Assembly (NCBI RefSeq): GCF_003054245.1
Contig: NZ_QBKR01000017.1
Coordinates: 1 to 64,000 of the forward strand
DNA: 64,000 bases
Reading direction: 5' to 3'
Source: Melghirimyces profundicolus
GTDB taxonomy: Bacteria; Bacillota; Bacilli; Thermoactinomycetales; DSM-45169
Shown: positions 51,854-59,759 of the stretch, one piece after another
Layout of the letters: each line of letters begins with the position of its first letter
How positions within the stretch are numbered: position 1 is the stretch's first letter
Made by a program: the position numbers and the translations under genes
The notes under the pieces: generated by a model
The model's database searches: none
Told to the model about the DNA's origin: nothing
What the model saw: only the letters and a program-made list of their open reading frames with translations

Positions 51854-53167
51854 TCACAAAAACAGAAGCCCCAATCCAATCACCACTCCCGAATAAAAAA
51901 GAGCCAGGAGGCAAAACCCCATGATGTCGCGGGCGCCCAGTTTGGCAATGGCCAACAGCGGCAAGGCCCAAAAAGGTTGAACCAGATTGGTCCAGGCGTC
52001 TCCCCACGCCACTGCCATTGCCGTTTTGGCGGGGTTGACCCCCAGGGCTTGGCCCGCCGGGAGCATGATCGGTCCCTGAATTGCCCATTGACCGCCTCCC
52101 GAAGGGACGAATATGTTCAGAACCCCGGCACTCAGAAATGCAAACAAGGGGAAGGTGGTCTCCGATGAGAGGCTGACAAACCCTTGGGATATGACTTTTC
52201 CCAGACCGGAGAGAGACATCATCCCCATGATTCCCGCGTAAAAGGGAAATTGGATGACGATTCCGCCTGTTTCCCGAACCGCTCCGAACAAAGCCCCGAG
52301 GTACCTTTTCGGGGTTTGATGCAAGATCAATCCGAGAATCAAAAAGATGAAAATGACGATATTCAGATCCAACTGTCCCCCGTTTTCCGAAAGGAACATC
52401 CCGATATAAATCAAACCCATCGCACCAATGATCCAGGAAATCCAACGGCTTTGCTCCAGTTTTTCCGCAGGAGTGGATACCTCTTCCCGTGCCGCTGAAG
52501 GAAACGATGGGGAATCCTCCAGCAAACCGGGATCCACCATCACCCGCTCTTCTTTACGCGGTTGGAGAAACCGGATAAACAAGGGCAACGTTAAGATCAG
52601 AAATAACGCCGGCCCCAGGCTGAAAGCGGCAAAAATGGTTTCCGACGTGGGAACCGTGATACCAAAGGAGTCATCCGTGGCGATCTTCAGAGGAACGGAA
52701 CCGGAAATTCCGGCATGCCATACGATAAACCCGGTATAAGCACCCGCCACCAACACCCGGTAGTCCACATCCGTCACTTTTTTGGCCACTTCTTTGGCGA
52801 TTAAAGCCCCCACCACCAATCCGAAGCCCCAACTCAACCAACTCGCCACCGCGGATACGAACGTTGTCAGCATCACCGCTTGTCCCGGTGAACGGACCAT
52901 ACCCGCAATCCGGATCAACAGACGGCGAACCGGCGGCGCCTGTGCCAGGACATACCCCGTTACCAGAACCAGCACCATCTGCATGGAAAACTCCAGCAAG
53001 CCCCAGAAACCTTCCCCCCAATGCCGGACCATCTCCAGCGGCCCGGCGGGAGTGAACCACCATCCGGCTGCAAAAACAACAAAGGTCAGCAGAATCGCGA
53101 AAAGAAAAGGATCCGGCAGGTAACGCTGAACCAAGCGAACCGACCATCGGGTGATTGGTTGAAACAA
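51854..53167 (-). CDS. Short-chain fatty acid transporter, AtoE family
   Basis: A polytopic membrane carrier (437 aa, about 11-12 helices) of the AtoE/short-chain fatty acid transporter family. The repeated pattern GAYTGFIVWHAGISGSVPL and the C-terminal FVPSGGGQWAIQGPIM are family-specific. It probably moves short-chain carboxylates or acetoacetate with a cation. It starts at a TTG (53167) behind GAGGAGGG. No acyl-CoA transferase genes are nearby. A hydrophilic loop (about 205-245) divides the two halves. Confidence 0.9.
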   Translation of the reverse strand: MFQPITRWSVRLVQRYLPDPFLFAILLTFVVFAAGWWFTPAGPLEMVRHWGEGFWGLLEFSMQMVLVLVTGYVLAQAPPVRRLLIRIAGMVRSPGQAVMLTTFVSAVASWLSWGFGLVVGALIAKEVAKKVTDVDYRVLVAGAYTGFIVWHAGISGSVPLKIATDDSFGITVPTSETIFAAFSLGPALFLILTLPLFIRFLQPRKEERVMVDPGLLEDSPSFPSAAREEVSTPAEKLEQSRWISWIIGAMGLIYIGMFLSENGGQLDLNIVIFIFLILGLILHQTPKRYLGALFGAVRETGGIVIQFPFYAGIMGMMSLSGLGKVISQGFVSLSSETTFPLFAFLSAGVLNIFVPSGGGQWAIQGPIMLPAGQALGVNPAKTAMAVAWGDAWTNLVQPFWALPLLAIAKLGARDIMGFCLLALFYSGVVIGLGLLFL

Positions 53168-53248
53168 AGCGGACCCTCCTCAATATTTTGAAATCATTCA
53201 CTATTCATTGTACAGAAGCCTCCTCCTTCTTTCCATTCTGCAAAGGCA

Positions 53249-53270
53249 AAAGCGGACGCAAGGTCCGCTT
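53249..53270 (-). terminator. Terminator of the SOS-box unit
   Basis: AAGCGGAC/GTCCGCTT stem abutting the stop of the gene at 53271. The T run is short. Confidence 0.65.
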
Positions 53271-53468
53271 TCAACATTTCCTGCCCATGACTGCTGCCAG
53301 TCCGCCCAAGACAATGTGAGCCAGTCCGAAGCCGAAGATTCCGAAGCCCCATGCCTGCCGACCTCGGAGCTCACTGACCGTTTTTTCCCTGGTAAAAAGG
53401 AACAACAGTCCCGTCAAGGTGACGATCATGCCGAGAAACAACGTCACTCCCGTTCGTTTCACCTTCAT
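53271..53468 (-). CDS. Small two-helix membrane protein (65 aa)
   Basis: The protein is almost all membrane helix: GVTLFLGMIVTLTGLLFLF (about 7-25) and WGFGIFGFGLAHIVLGGLAAV (about 40-60), with a short charged connection and the C-terminal RKC. Its ATG overlaps the TGA of the preceding gene (ATGA, 53465-53468), so the two are coupled. It is the second gene of a unit controlled by a LexA-type box. No family is recognised; small membrane proteins under LexA often halt division, but that is only an analogy. Confidence 0.7.
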   Translation of the reverse strand: MKVKRTGVTLFLGMIVTLTGLLFLFTREKTVSELRGRQAWGFGIFGFGLAHIVLGGLAAVMGRKC

Positions 53469-53878
53469 CCCTCCCTTCCTTTCATAATGTGTTCGCCGGG
53501 GGGATTTTTCCCGCTGGTATTTTTACCCGCCCAACTGCGGAGAAGAAAGTCTTCACATTCACTCCGAAGCCATCCGTTCAGGTAGCGCATGGTATAAACG
53601 TACCCTTTAAACCGGGCTCTTACTTCCCTGCAATCCCGGCACTGACGGACTTCCACAATCCGGCCTCCCAAACGGAAGAGCTCCATCCGGGTTTCCACAA
53701 GCTCCCGGCGCACTTGTTCGGTTGTCCTGGAAAGCCAACGGATCAGCGCTCTCCGGGTTTTTAAAGGAAGCTCCTCCAAGCGTGCCCGGTCCCGCCGCAG
53801 GACAAGCAGCAACACTTCCAACAGGATCAGTCGCTTCACCTGTTCCGAGAACCGCTCGTATTCCCCCTCTTCCCGCAT
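53465..53878 (-). CDS. Hypothetical helical protein, first gene under a LexA-type box
   Basis: A 137-aa, highly basic/acidic helical protein (RFSEQVKRLILLEVLLLVLRRD...), with a leucine-rich amphipathic segment at about 15-30 and two Cys (QCRDCREV, about 80-87). Ends in a disordered tail. The ATG at 53878 lies downstream of TATAAT (53917-53922, minus strand) and a perfect LexA core. No family is recognised; its expression is predicted to rise after DNA damage. Confidence 0.65.
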   Translation of the reverse strand: MREEGEYERFSEQVKRLILLEVLLLVLRRDRARLEELPLKTRRALIRWLSRTTEQVRRELVETRMELFRLGGRIVEVRQCRDCREVRARFKGYVYTMRYLNGWLRSECEDFLLRSWAGKNTSGKNPPGEHIMKGREG

Positions 53879-53916
53879 CTTGGTTCACCTTCCCGAAGTC
53901 ATTCTTTGTTCTTTTT

Positions 53917-53945
53917 ATTATATGAGAACATACGTTCCGATAACC
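53917..53945 (-). promoter_or_regulatory. LexA (SOS) box within a promoter
   Basis: GAACATACGTTC at 53926-53937 is a perfect core of the Gram-positive LexA/DinR box (GAAC-N4-GTTC with the R-N-R-Y centre). It lies between a perfect TATAAT (53917-53922) and a weak -35, where repressor binding would block RNA polymerase. The outermost bases of the longer consensus do not match. Confidence 0.75.
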
Positions 53946-53947
53946 CT

Positions 53948-53966
53948 GGTACTTTCCGGAAGTACC
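53948..53966. repeat. Palindrome GGTACTT-N5-AAGTACC upstream of the LexA box
   Basis: Perfect 7-bp inverted arms with a 5-base centre, about ten bases upstream of the LexA core. It could be a second operator or chance. Confidence 0.4.
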
Positions 53967-53970
53967 GGTC

Positions 53971-53995
53971 AAAAAAACTCCCTTTCGGGAGGTTG
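53971..53995 (-). terminator. Terminator of the DUF421 gene
   Basis: ACTCCC/GGGAGGT hairpin with TTTC loop, followed by seven T on the minus strand, about 170 bases past the stop. Confidence 0.7.
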
Positions 53996-54162
53996 CTCCG
54001 GTTATGCGGGGAGCGGGGTCGGATTCAGGGGTCAGACATTTTCACTGAGGCAAGATTACCGCCGGTTTCTAAAGTCTCCGTTCAGTGAGGAAACTGTTCC
54101 GGCTTTCTTCATTCCTTTTCAAACTGTGCCAGCACAAACACCCGGTGAAGCGATACCGGTTG

Positions 54163-54828
54163 TCATCCATCTCCCGAATCGACATAAAACCGATCCTCAC
54201 TTTCCGGTTTGGAAGCATACAGAATTTTTTTCAGATCCGTGTATCCCTGTTCTTTCAAGCGATCCTTGAGCCAATCTTCGTCTTTTCCGATCCGTTGAAG
54301 GTTTTTTTTTTGGATCTGTCCGTCCACCACCAGAGCAAGAGACACTCCGGTACAGGGGACAGAGAGTTTCAAATCTCTCGGGGTGACCGGATACAAGTCA
54401 TCCTTGGGGAGGACGGAAACGTCCCCGGTGGGTTCCAGGATGGCGTACTGCACGAAACGAATGTCCGGGAAGCCTTTCGATCGGATCGTTGAAAGTAATT
54501 CCGCCACTGAAATATCGCAACGAGCCAGGTTCTCCCGGATCATTTTCCCGTGTTTCACCAGGATGGTGGGTTCCCCCAATATCCACGTATTGGCCCGCCG
54601 GTAGAGCGTCAGCTTGGCGAACAGGATGTGAAGCCCCGTCACCAGGGCGATGGCGAGCAGTGTTTGATAGGTATCCTCCACCAACATCGGGTTCGTCACC
54701 AGAGCGGCGATCACCACGATCGCCATCAGATCATGGGGGGTGACCTGGGCCATCACCGATTTTCCCATCAACCGGAGGGCAATGATCGCGGAGGTAAACA
54801 GAGCGGCTACTTTCAGAATGTACCACAT
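54163..54828 (-). CDS. DUF421 (YetF-type) membrane protein
   Basis: A 221-aa protein with three N-terminal helices (WYILKVAALFTSAIIALRLMG, then LMAIVVIAALVTNPM, then TLLAIALVTGLHILF) and a C-terminal soluble domain beginning GEPTILVKHGKMI, the DUF421 hallmark. In Bacillus such proteins (YetF, YdfS family) include germination-related spore membrane proteins; function here is unknown. The ATG at 54828 has AGAGGTGAGG. It lies 24 bases before a terminator of the CBS gene. Confidence 0.85.
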   Translation of the reverse strand: MWYILKVAALFTSAIIALRLMGKSVMAQVTPHDLMAIVVIAALVTNPMLVEDTYQTLLAIALVTGLHILFAKLTLYRRANTWILGEPTILVKHGKMIRENLARCDISVAELLSTIRSKGFPDIRFVQYAILEPTGDVSVLPKDDLYPVTPRDLKLSVPCTGVSLALVVDGQIQKKNLQRIGKDEDWLKDRLKEQGYTDLKKILYASKPESEDRFYVDSGDG

Positions 54829-54852
54829 GAGAACCCTCACCTCTTCAGTCAA

Positions 54853-54888
54853 AAAAGCCTGCCTTCATGGGAAGGACAGGCCTTTTCG
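54853..54888 (-). terminator. Terminator of the CBS-domain gene
   Basis: An 11-bp stem GCCTGCCTTC/GAAGGACAGGC (one mismatch) followed by six T on the minus strand. Confidence 0.85.
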
Positions 54889-54900
54889 GGCAAACGGGAG

Positions 54901-55329
54901 TCACATCCGGGGAGAACTTGGCTCCGAGATGTTGCTGAGAGCCTGACCCGCTTCATTGGCAAAGGGTTGCCGAACCGCCAGGTCCCCCAAGGATACAATG
55001 CCCACCATTTGATTGTTTTCCACTACCGGAAGGCGGCGGATCTGGTTCTGTGCCATCAGGCGGGAGGCCTCATCCACACTCATTTCGGGATTACCGGTGA
55101 TGACGTTGCCGGACATCACTTCTCCCACCGTCACCTGTTCGTTTTTCTGATCGGCGAGCGCACGAAGAACCAGATCCCGGTCGGTGATCATTCCGCGAAC
55201 CTGACCGTTCTCCACAACCGGTACGGCTCCGACATTGTGCTGTTTCATCAGGGAAGCGGCTTTATATACGTTGTCCTGCGGAGAAACGGCAGCCACGTTC
55301 TTGGTCATGATGTTACGTAATTGGCTCAT
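54901..55329 (-). CDS. CBS-domain protein
   Basis: A 142-aa protein made of two CBS motifs (about 5-60 and 70-125), with the signatures VGAVPVVENGQVRGMITDRD and IRRLPVVENNQMVGIVSLGD. CBS pairs bind adenosine nucleotides and sense energy state. There is no attached effector domain. The ATG at 55329 has AGGAGGGAA. It is probably monocistronic. The family (YhcV/YtoI-like) occurs widely in Bacillales; its role is unknown. Confidence 0.92.
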   Translation of the reverse strand: MSQLRNIMTKNVAAVSPQDNVYKAASLMKQHNVGAVPVVENGQVRGMITDRDLVLRALADQKNEQVTVGEVMSGNVITGNPEMSVDEASRLMAQNQIRRLPVVENNQMVGIVSLGDLAVRQPFANEAGQALSNISEPSSPRM

Positions 55330-55422
55330 TCAAGTTCCCTCCTTTTCTCCGGTTATGTTTTCCATCCGGAAAAATATCATACACCGGATCGTTTTCAAGA
55401 AACGGGACGTGAGCTTAAACGG

Positions 55423-55452
55423 AAAAAAGCCGCTGCCAAAAAGGCAACGACT
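55423..55452 (-). terminator. Terminator of the M20 peptidase gene
   Basis: GTCGTTGCC/GGCAGCGGC stem (minus strand; G-U pairs) followed by six T. Confidence 0.8.
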
Positions 55453-55474
55453 TTCTTCATCGACAAAAGGATTC

Positions 55475-56680
55475 TCAACCTGCGGCTTCCGACTCCCGTT
55501 CCGCCGTGAGGCAGGCCAGGGCGCTCCGGATCATCAGCTCCGCCGACACCTTCATCGCCCGTTCATCCAGGTCAAACAGCGGATGGTGGTGGGGATAAAT
55601 CCATCCCTTTTCCTTGTTTCCGGCTCCCACCAGGGAAAAAGCACCCGGACGCTGTTGAAGATAATACGCGAAATCCTCTCCGGCCATGATCGGCGGCACT
55701 TCCCACACCTGTTCGTTTCCGAGCATTTGCCGGGCGACGCCGGCCACCCGGTGGGCTTCCTCCCGGTCGTTGACCACGGCGGGGTAACCCCGGCCATAAT
55801 CATACTTGCACCGGGCTCCGAACATTTGAGCGGTCTGTTCCGCCACTTCTCCGATCCGTTGTTGCAGAAAAGCGCGGACTTTGGGGTCCAAGGTGCGGAC
55901 CGTTCCCGTGAGCGTGCAAGTCTCCGCAATCACGTTGAAGCTTCCGCCCCCCTCGATGCGGCCCACGGAGATCACTCCGGACTTCAGCGGATCCACTTCC
56001 CGGCTGATGAGGGTCTGCAGGTTGACCACCAGATGGGATGCGATCGCCACCGCATCCACCGCCTCATGGGGAAGTCCTCCGTGGCCCCCTTTCCCCGTCA
56101 CCCGGATCCGGAAGGAGTCTGCGGCGGCCATCAGGGCATCGTCCCGGATTCCGATCACCCCGCAGGGAAGCGGGGTCCACAGGTGAACGCCGTACACGGC
56201 GTCCACTCCATCCAGCACCCCCGCTTCAATCATCTTGGAGGCTCCGCCGGGAATCTGTTCTTCCGCATGCTGAAACAGAAAAACCACCCGGCCGGGAATC
56301 TCGTCTTTTTTTTCCGTGAGAACCCGGGCCGTGCCCAGAAGGGCGGCCATATGGGCATCGTGACCGCAGGCGTGCATCACCCCGTCCACCCGGGATCGGT
56401 ATTCGCAGGTTTTTTCATCCTGGATGGGCAACGCATCCATATCCGCCCGAAGAGCCACCGTCCGGCCGGGTCGTCCTCCGTCCAGGATTCCGACCACCCC
56501 GTGTCCCCCCAGGCCGGTACGGACCTTCAGGTTCAGCTTTTTCAGCTCGGAAGCCACCCTGGCCGAAGTGCGTTCTTCCATAAAGGACAATTCCGGATAT
56601 TGATGAAATTCGCGCCGAAGCTCCACCATCCATGGATAAACCGCTTCGATCCGATCCCGCAATTCCCCGTCCATATCCAT
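55475..56680 (-). CDS. M20-family metal-dependent amidohydrolase
   Basis: A 401-aa M20D-type peptidase/amidohydrolase (IAA-amino acid hydrolase, YxeP or AmaA group). Conserved metal ligands appear in MHACGHDAHM (about 102-111) and in FQHAEEQIPGG (Glu-Glu pair), and the GEDFAYYLQQRPG motif is intact. It probably removes an N-acyl group from an amino acid. The start ATG at 56680 follows AGGAAGGTG; a second ATG two codons later is possible. Confidence 0.92.
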   Translation of the reverse strand: MDMDGELRDRIEAVYPWMVELRREFHQYPELSFMEERTSARVASELKKLNLKVRTGLGGHGVVGILDGGRPGRTVALRADMDALPIQDEKTCEYRSRVDGVMHACGHDAHMAALLGTARVLTEKKDEIPGRVVFLFQHAEEQIPGGASKMIEAGVLDGVDAVYGVHLWTPLPCGVIGIRDDALMAAADSFRIRVTGKGGHGGLPHEAVDAVAIASHLVVNLQTLISREVDPLKSGVISVGRIEGGGSFNVIAETCTLTGTVRTLDPKVRAFLQQRIGEVAEQTAQMFGARCKYDYGRGYPAVVNDREEAHRVAGVARQMLGNEQVWEVPPIMAGEDFAYYLQQRPGAFSLVGAGNKEKGWIYPHHHPLFDLDERAMKVSAELMIRSALACLTAERESEAAG

Positions 56681-56835
56681 TCACCTTCCTGAATCTATTG
56701 TATCAGAAACCGGAAGAGGAAACAGCCGAAAACGTGGCCAAACTGTCAATCTCCCCATATTGCGCGAAAGAAGGAGACATACTATCATGATAAGGACGGG
56801 CCACGGTCGAAAACCGGATAAGGAGGAAGGCAGTC

Positions 56836-57180
56836 ATGGCATTTGAAGACACGGGACTGAAAGGGATCCAAAAACCCTTCGGTGAAGTGGAACGCATCAT
56901 GAATGAAGCAGGCTTCGTCCGCGGGGGCGCCTGGGATTATTCCAAAGCGAATTTTGACAAGAAGCTTTCCGGGGAAGAACGGGATTATTACCTGCGGATC
57001 CGTGTTTATGCGGTACAGGGACGCCTGGAAGATCCCAAGGCGACGGTGGAACTGGAAAACCCGGTTTTTCTGCGCCACATCTTCCCCCACGGGTTGGAAG
57101 AAGAAAGCGAGATCCCCGGGGAGTTCAAGGAAGAGATCGACCGGGCGCTTCAACAAGTAAAAGAGAACTTATCCAAATGA
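56836..57180 (+). CDS. YugN-family protein
   Basis: A 114-aa cytosolic protein of the YugN-like family (PF08868-type), characterised by WDYSKANFDKKL and LENPVFLRHIFPHGLEEESEIP. Its function is unknown. The ATG at 56836 follows AAGGAGGAAGG. It is common in Bacillales and supports the taxonomic placement. Confidence 0.85.
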   Translation: MAFEDTGLKGIQKPFGEVERIMNEAGFVRGGAWDYSKANFDKKLSGEERDYYLRIRVYAVQGRLEDPKATVELENPVFLRHIFPHGLEEESEIPGEFKEEIDRALQQVKENLSK

Positions 57181-57335
57181 GCCCCCTTCCGTGACGTCTC
57201 TCCCAGCACCCGAAGAGTGATCTTTCCGAAACCCGGGAGCTTCCCGGATACATCGCTCCCTTGACCGAGCCAAAATGGAAACGTTCTCACTTCCCTGTCT
57301 TGGGCGGATTTTCGTGCCATCGGATAAACGGATAC

Positions 57336-57368
57336 AAAGAGGAGCCGGCTTCACCGGCTCCTCTTTAT
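57336..57368. terminator. Shared terminator of yugN and the Asp23 gene
   Basis: AGGAGCCGG/CCGGCTCCT stem with flanking A and T runs. Confidence 0.85.
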
Positions 57369-57739
57369 TTGACGCCCTTTTCCTCCTCGGGGGTTTGTTC
57401 CTTGATGTCAACCCCTTCCACCTTGACGTTGACTTCCACCACCGAAAGGCCCGTCATGTTTTCCACAGCCTCTTTCACATTTTCCTGAAGTTCCCGGGCC
57501 ACCTCGTTAATTCTCACTCCATACTCAACAATGACCCGAAGATCGATCGCCGTCTCCACCTGTCCCACTTCCACGGAGACGCCCCGGGTGACGTTTTTTC
57601 CGCCGACCCTTTTGGCCCAGCCTTCGGTAATCCCGGCCGACATGCTGGCCACCCCTTTGGTTTTGGTCGCGGCCAGCCCCGCGATCACTGCCACCACATC
57701 GTCAGCGATCCGGATGGATCCTTCACCGTTTTCGTTCAT
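57365..57739 (-). CDS. Asp23/Gls24-family protein
   Basis: A 124-aa envelope stress-type protein of the Asp23/Gls24 (AmaP-associated, YloU) family. The signature IADDVVAVIAGLAATKTKGVASMS at its start (about 9-32) and VNVKVEGVDI near the end are typical. Members associate with the membrane face and influence envelope stress. The ATG at 57739 has AAAGGAGGTGG. It lies 38 bases downstream of the SDR gene, and the two may be co-transcribed. Confidence 0.9.
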   Translation of the reverse strand: MNENGEGSIRIADDVVAVIAGLAATKTKGVASMSAGITEGWAKRVGGKNVTRGVSVEVGQVETAIDLRVIVEYGVRINEVARELQENVKEAVENMTGLSVVEVNVKVEGVDIKEQTPEEEKGVK

Positions 57740-57777
57740 GTTTCCACCTCCTTTACGGGTTTGGGGCCCGGCTGCCG

Positions 57778-58560
57778 TTACAGGGCTTTGACCATGCCCC
57801 CGTCCACCATCAGCGCGGATCCGGTAATATATGTATTCGCGCCGGACAACAGGAAAGCGGCCACACGGGCGAACTCCTCCGGCTCCCCATAGCGGCCGAG
57901 GGGAATGTCCGCCAGGGATGCCCTTTTGATTTCTTCGACAGGCACTCCCTCTTTTTCCGATTTGTTTCGATCCAACTCCTGTAAACGGTCGGTGGCGATC
58001 CTCCCCGGACAGAGAGTGTTTACCAGGATGCCACGGGAGCCCAGTTCTTCGGAGAGGGTTTTCATCAGTCCGGCCACCCCCGCTCTCATGGCATTGGAGA
58101 GGATCAAACCGGGAATCGGCTGTTTCACGGAAGAGGATGCAATGGCGAGGATCCTGCCCCCTGTGTCCATATGGGGAAGCGTCTCCCGGATCAGCCGGAC
58201 CACGCTCAAAAGGTTGGTATCGAATGCCTTCTGCCAATCGTCATCGTTCAAAGTGTCGAAGGTTCCGCTTTTCGGTCCCCCCGCATTGCAGAGGAGCAGA
58301 TCAATGCCCCCCAGGACGTCGGAGGTTCGGTCGACCAACTTCCGGATCTCCGACGCCTGTGTAACGTCACAACGCCATCCTCTCACTTCGGAACCCGTCT
58401 CGCGGGCGATATCGGATGCGGTCCGCTCCGCGGCTTCTTCGTTTCGGCTCGCCAGCACGACCCGGGCCCCCTCACGGGCCAACTCCCGGGCCACGGCCCG
58501 CCCCAATCCGCGGCTTCCCCCCGTAACAAGGGCTTTTTTCCCCCGGATACCCAGATCCAT
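57778..58560 (-). CDS. SDR-family oxidoreductase, degenerate YxxxK
   Basis: A 260-aa short-chain dehydrogenase/reductase. The cofactor motif TGGSRGLG (about 13-20) and the NAGG motif (around 93) are present, and the C-terminal VNTLCPGRIATDR is typical. The catalytic YxxxK is missing: where Tyr is expected, the sequence reads SSVKQPIPGLILSNAMRAG. A group of SDRs shares this form (family knowledge), so activity must be different or lost. The ATG at 58560 follows GGAAAGGAG. Upstream of the Asp23 gene. Confidence 0.85.
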   Translation of the reverse strand: MDLGIRGKKALVTGGSRGLGRAVARELAREGARVVLASRNEEAAERTASDIARETGSEVRGWRCDVTQASEIRKLVDRTSDVLGGIDLLLCNAGGPKSGTFDTLNDDDWQKAFDTNLLSVVRLIRETLPHMDTGGRILAIASSSVKQPIPGLILSNAMRAGVAGLMKTLSEELGSRGILVNTLCPGRIATDRLQELDRNKSEKEGVPVEEIKRASLADIPLGRYGEPEEFARVAAFLLSGANTYITGSALMVDGGMVKAL

Positions 58561-58679
58561 AAGTCAAACGGACTCCTTTCCTAGCTTTGGCAACGAAAGC
58601 CGATTCAAAAACGCCAGTGGCAGGCTCCAGACAATTCTGTCTTTATTATACCACGGAAGCATCACGCTCCCAACCGTTC

Positions 58680-59501
58680 CTACCCCACCTGGTAACCCGC
58701 AATCCGGATGATTTTCCGCACCTGGGGATGGGACTGGTTGACATGGTATCCGAAATAGGTGTTTCCGTTCACGGTCACTTCAAAAGGCTCCAGGTAGTTT
58801 CCCTGCAGCAACCGGGCAAACAGATCTCCGGCTTCCTCTTCCGTCAGGTTCAGCTTTCGCATGAGGTCTTTTCGGATCCATGAGCTGCCGTAGCTCTTCC
58901 CTGCGTTGTTCACATCCTTGTACCATTCGTAAATCTGAACCAAGGCTCCCTGAAGGAGGCGGTCCATTCGGGACAGGTTCTGAAACTGGGGGATATTCAG
59001 AAAATCGAACAGGTTGTAAAACCGGTCGCAAAAAGCGTCCAACTGGGCTTTTTTGGACAGGCTTTCGTCCTGAAGGCAGAAAAGTTCCACCCGCTTGCCC
59101 CTGGACCACAGACGGTCCATCAACGGAATCATGTCCTGATCTGCACTCACGATCACGAACGTATCCACTTCCGGGACGGTGTGGAGAATATCCATGGCAT
59201 CCAGACAGAGCTGGATGTCCGCCGCGTTTTTCCTCTCTTCCTCCCCCCTCCCGTTGCCGTGCACTTGATGGAGGTGAACGTGCTTTTTCTGAATCTGGTT
59301 CATGGACAGATCATTCCCCAGCTGTTCGAAATCGGCGTATGCTTCCATCATGCGGATCCGGCTTCGGCCGTAATGCTCCCGGAGCCGTAAAAACAGATTG
59401 TGCCGGGGATCCGGATGATCCGGGCTGATATGGTACTTCTTCAAACCGTAGTACACATTTTCCAGGTCAATCCAAACGGAAATCGATTTATCGTCCTGCA
59501 T
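58680..59501 (-). CDS. NYN-domain protein (LabA/DUF88-type nuclease-like)
   Basis: A 273-aa protein whose first 165 residues form a NYN (PIN-like) domain. Acidic residues of the nuclease site are seen in VWIDLENVYYG, NAADIQLCLDAMD and IVSADQDMIPLMD. The remaining 100 residues contain a helical, winged-helix-like (OST-HTH-like) region. NYN proteins are usually RNases. The ATG at 59501 has GCGGGAGG. No neighbour suggests a target. Confidence 0.88.
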   Translation of the reverse strand: MQDDKSISVWIDLENVYYGLKKYHISPDHPDPRHNLFLRLREHYGRSRIRMMEAYADFEQLGNDLSMNQIQKKHVHLHQVHGNGRGEEERKNAADIQLCLDAMDILHTVPEVDTFVIVSADQDMIPLMDRLWSRGKRVELFCLQDESLSKKAQLDAFCDRFYNLFDFLNIPQFQNLSRMDRLLQGALVQIYEWYKDVNNAGKSYGSSWIRKDLMRKLNLTEEEAGDLFARLLQGNYLEPFEVTVNGNTYFGYHVNQSHPQVRKIIRIAGYQVG

Positions 59502-59646
59502 CGAAAAAATCCTCCCGCTGCCGGTAAAATCCAAGCAAGGATATTCTACTCCATTTCTACACAGAGAAAGAAAATCCTTTATCTGAGCCTTTTCATCCTT
59601 ATGTCAGCCGGCGTTCCGGGCAACCTAATCTCTGAACCGGAACAAG

Positions 59647-59740
59647 AAGCGTTGTAAAAAGTGAGCGGCAGCATTTACCCAAAGCCGCTCCGGCTGCACT
59701 CACAGAGCACAAGTCGCTGGTTCATTCAATCACAACGCTT
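59647..59740 (-). mobile_element. Short copy (94 bp) of the MITE-like element, against the cax ribosome binding site
   Basis: Begins AAGCGTTGTAAAAAG and ends TCACAACGCTT (plus strand). Perfect direct repeats CAAG flank it (59643-59646 and 59741-59744). It contains a single partial tandem unit (CACTCACAGAGCACAAGTC). The right-hand target repeat overlaps AAGGAGG, the ribosome binding site of the Ca2+/H+ exchanger gene, so the insertion lies between that site and any promoter upstream. Confidence 0.9.
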
Positions 59741-59759
59741 CAAGGAGGAAACGAGAAAA

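Noticed and set aside
51616-51879. 87-codon minus-strand frame between the AtoE and SGNH genes
   Set aside because: It crosses the AtoE terminator and has no ribosome binding site. The Cys-rich product looks accidental.
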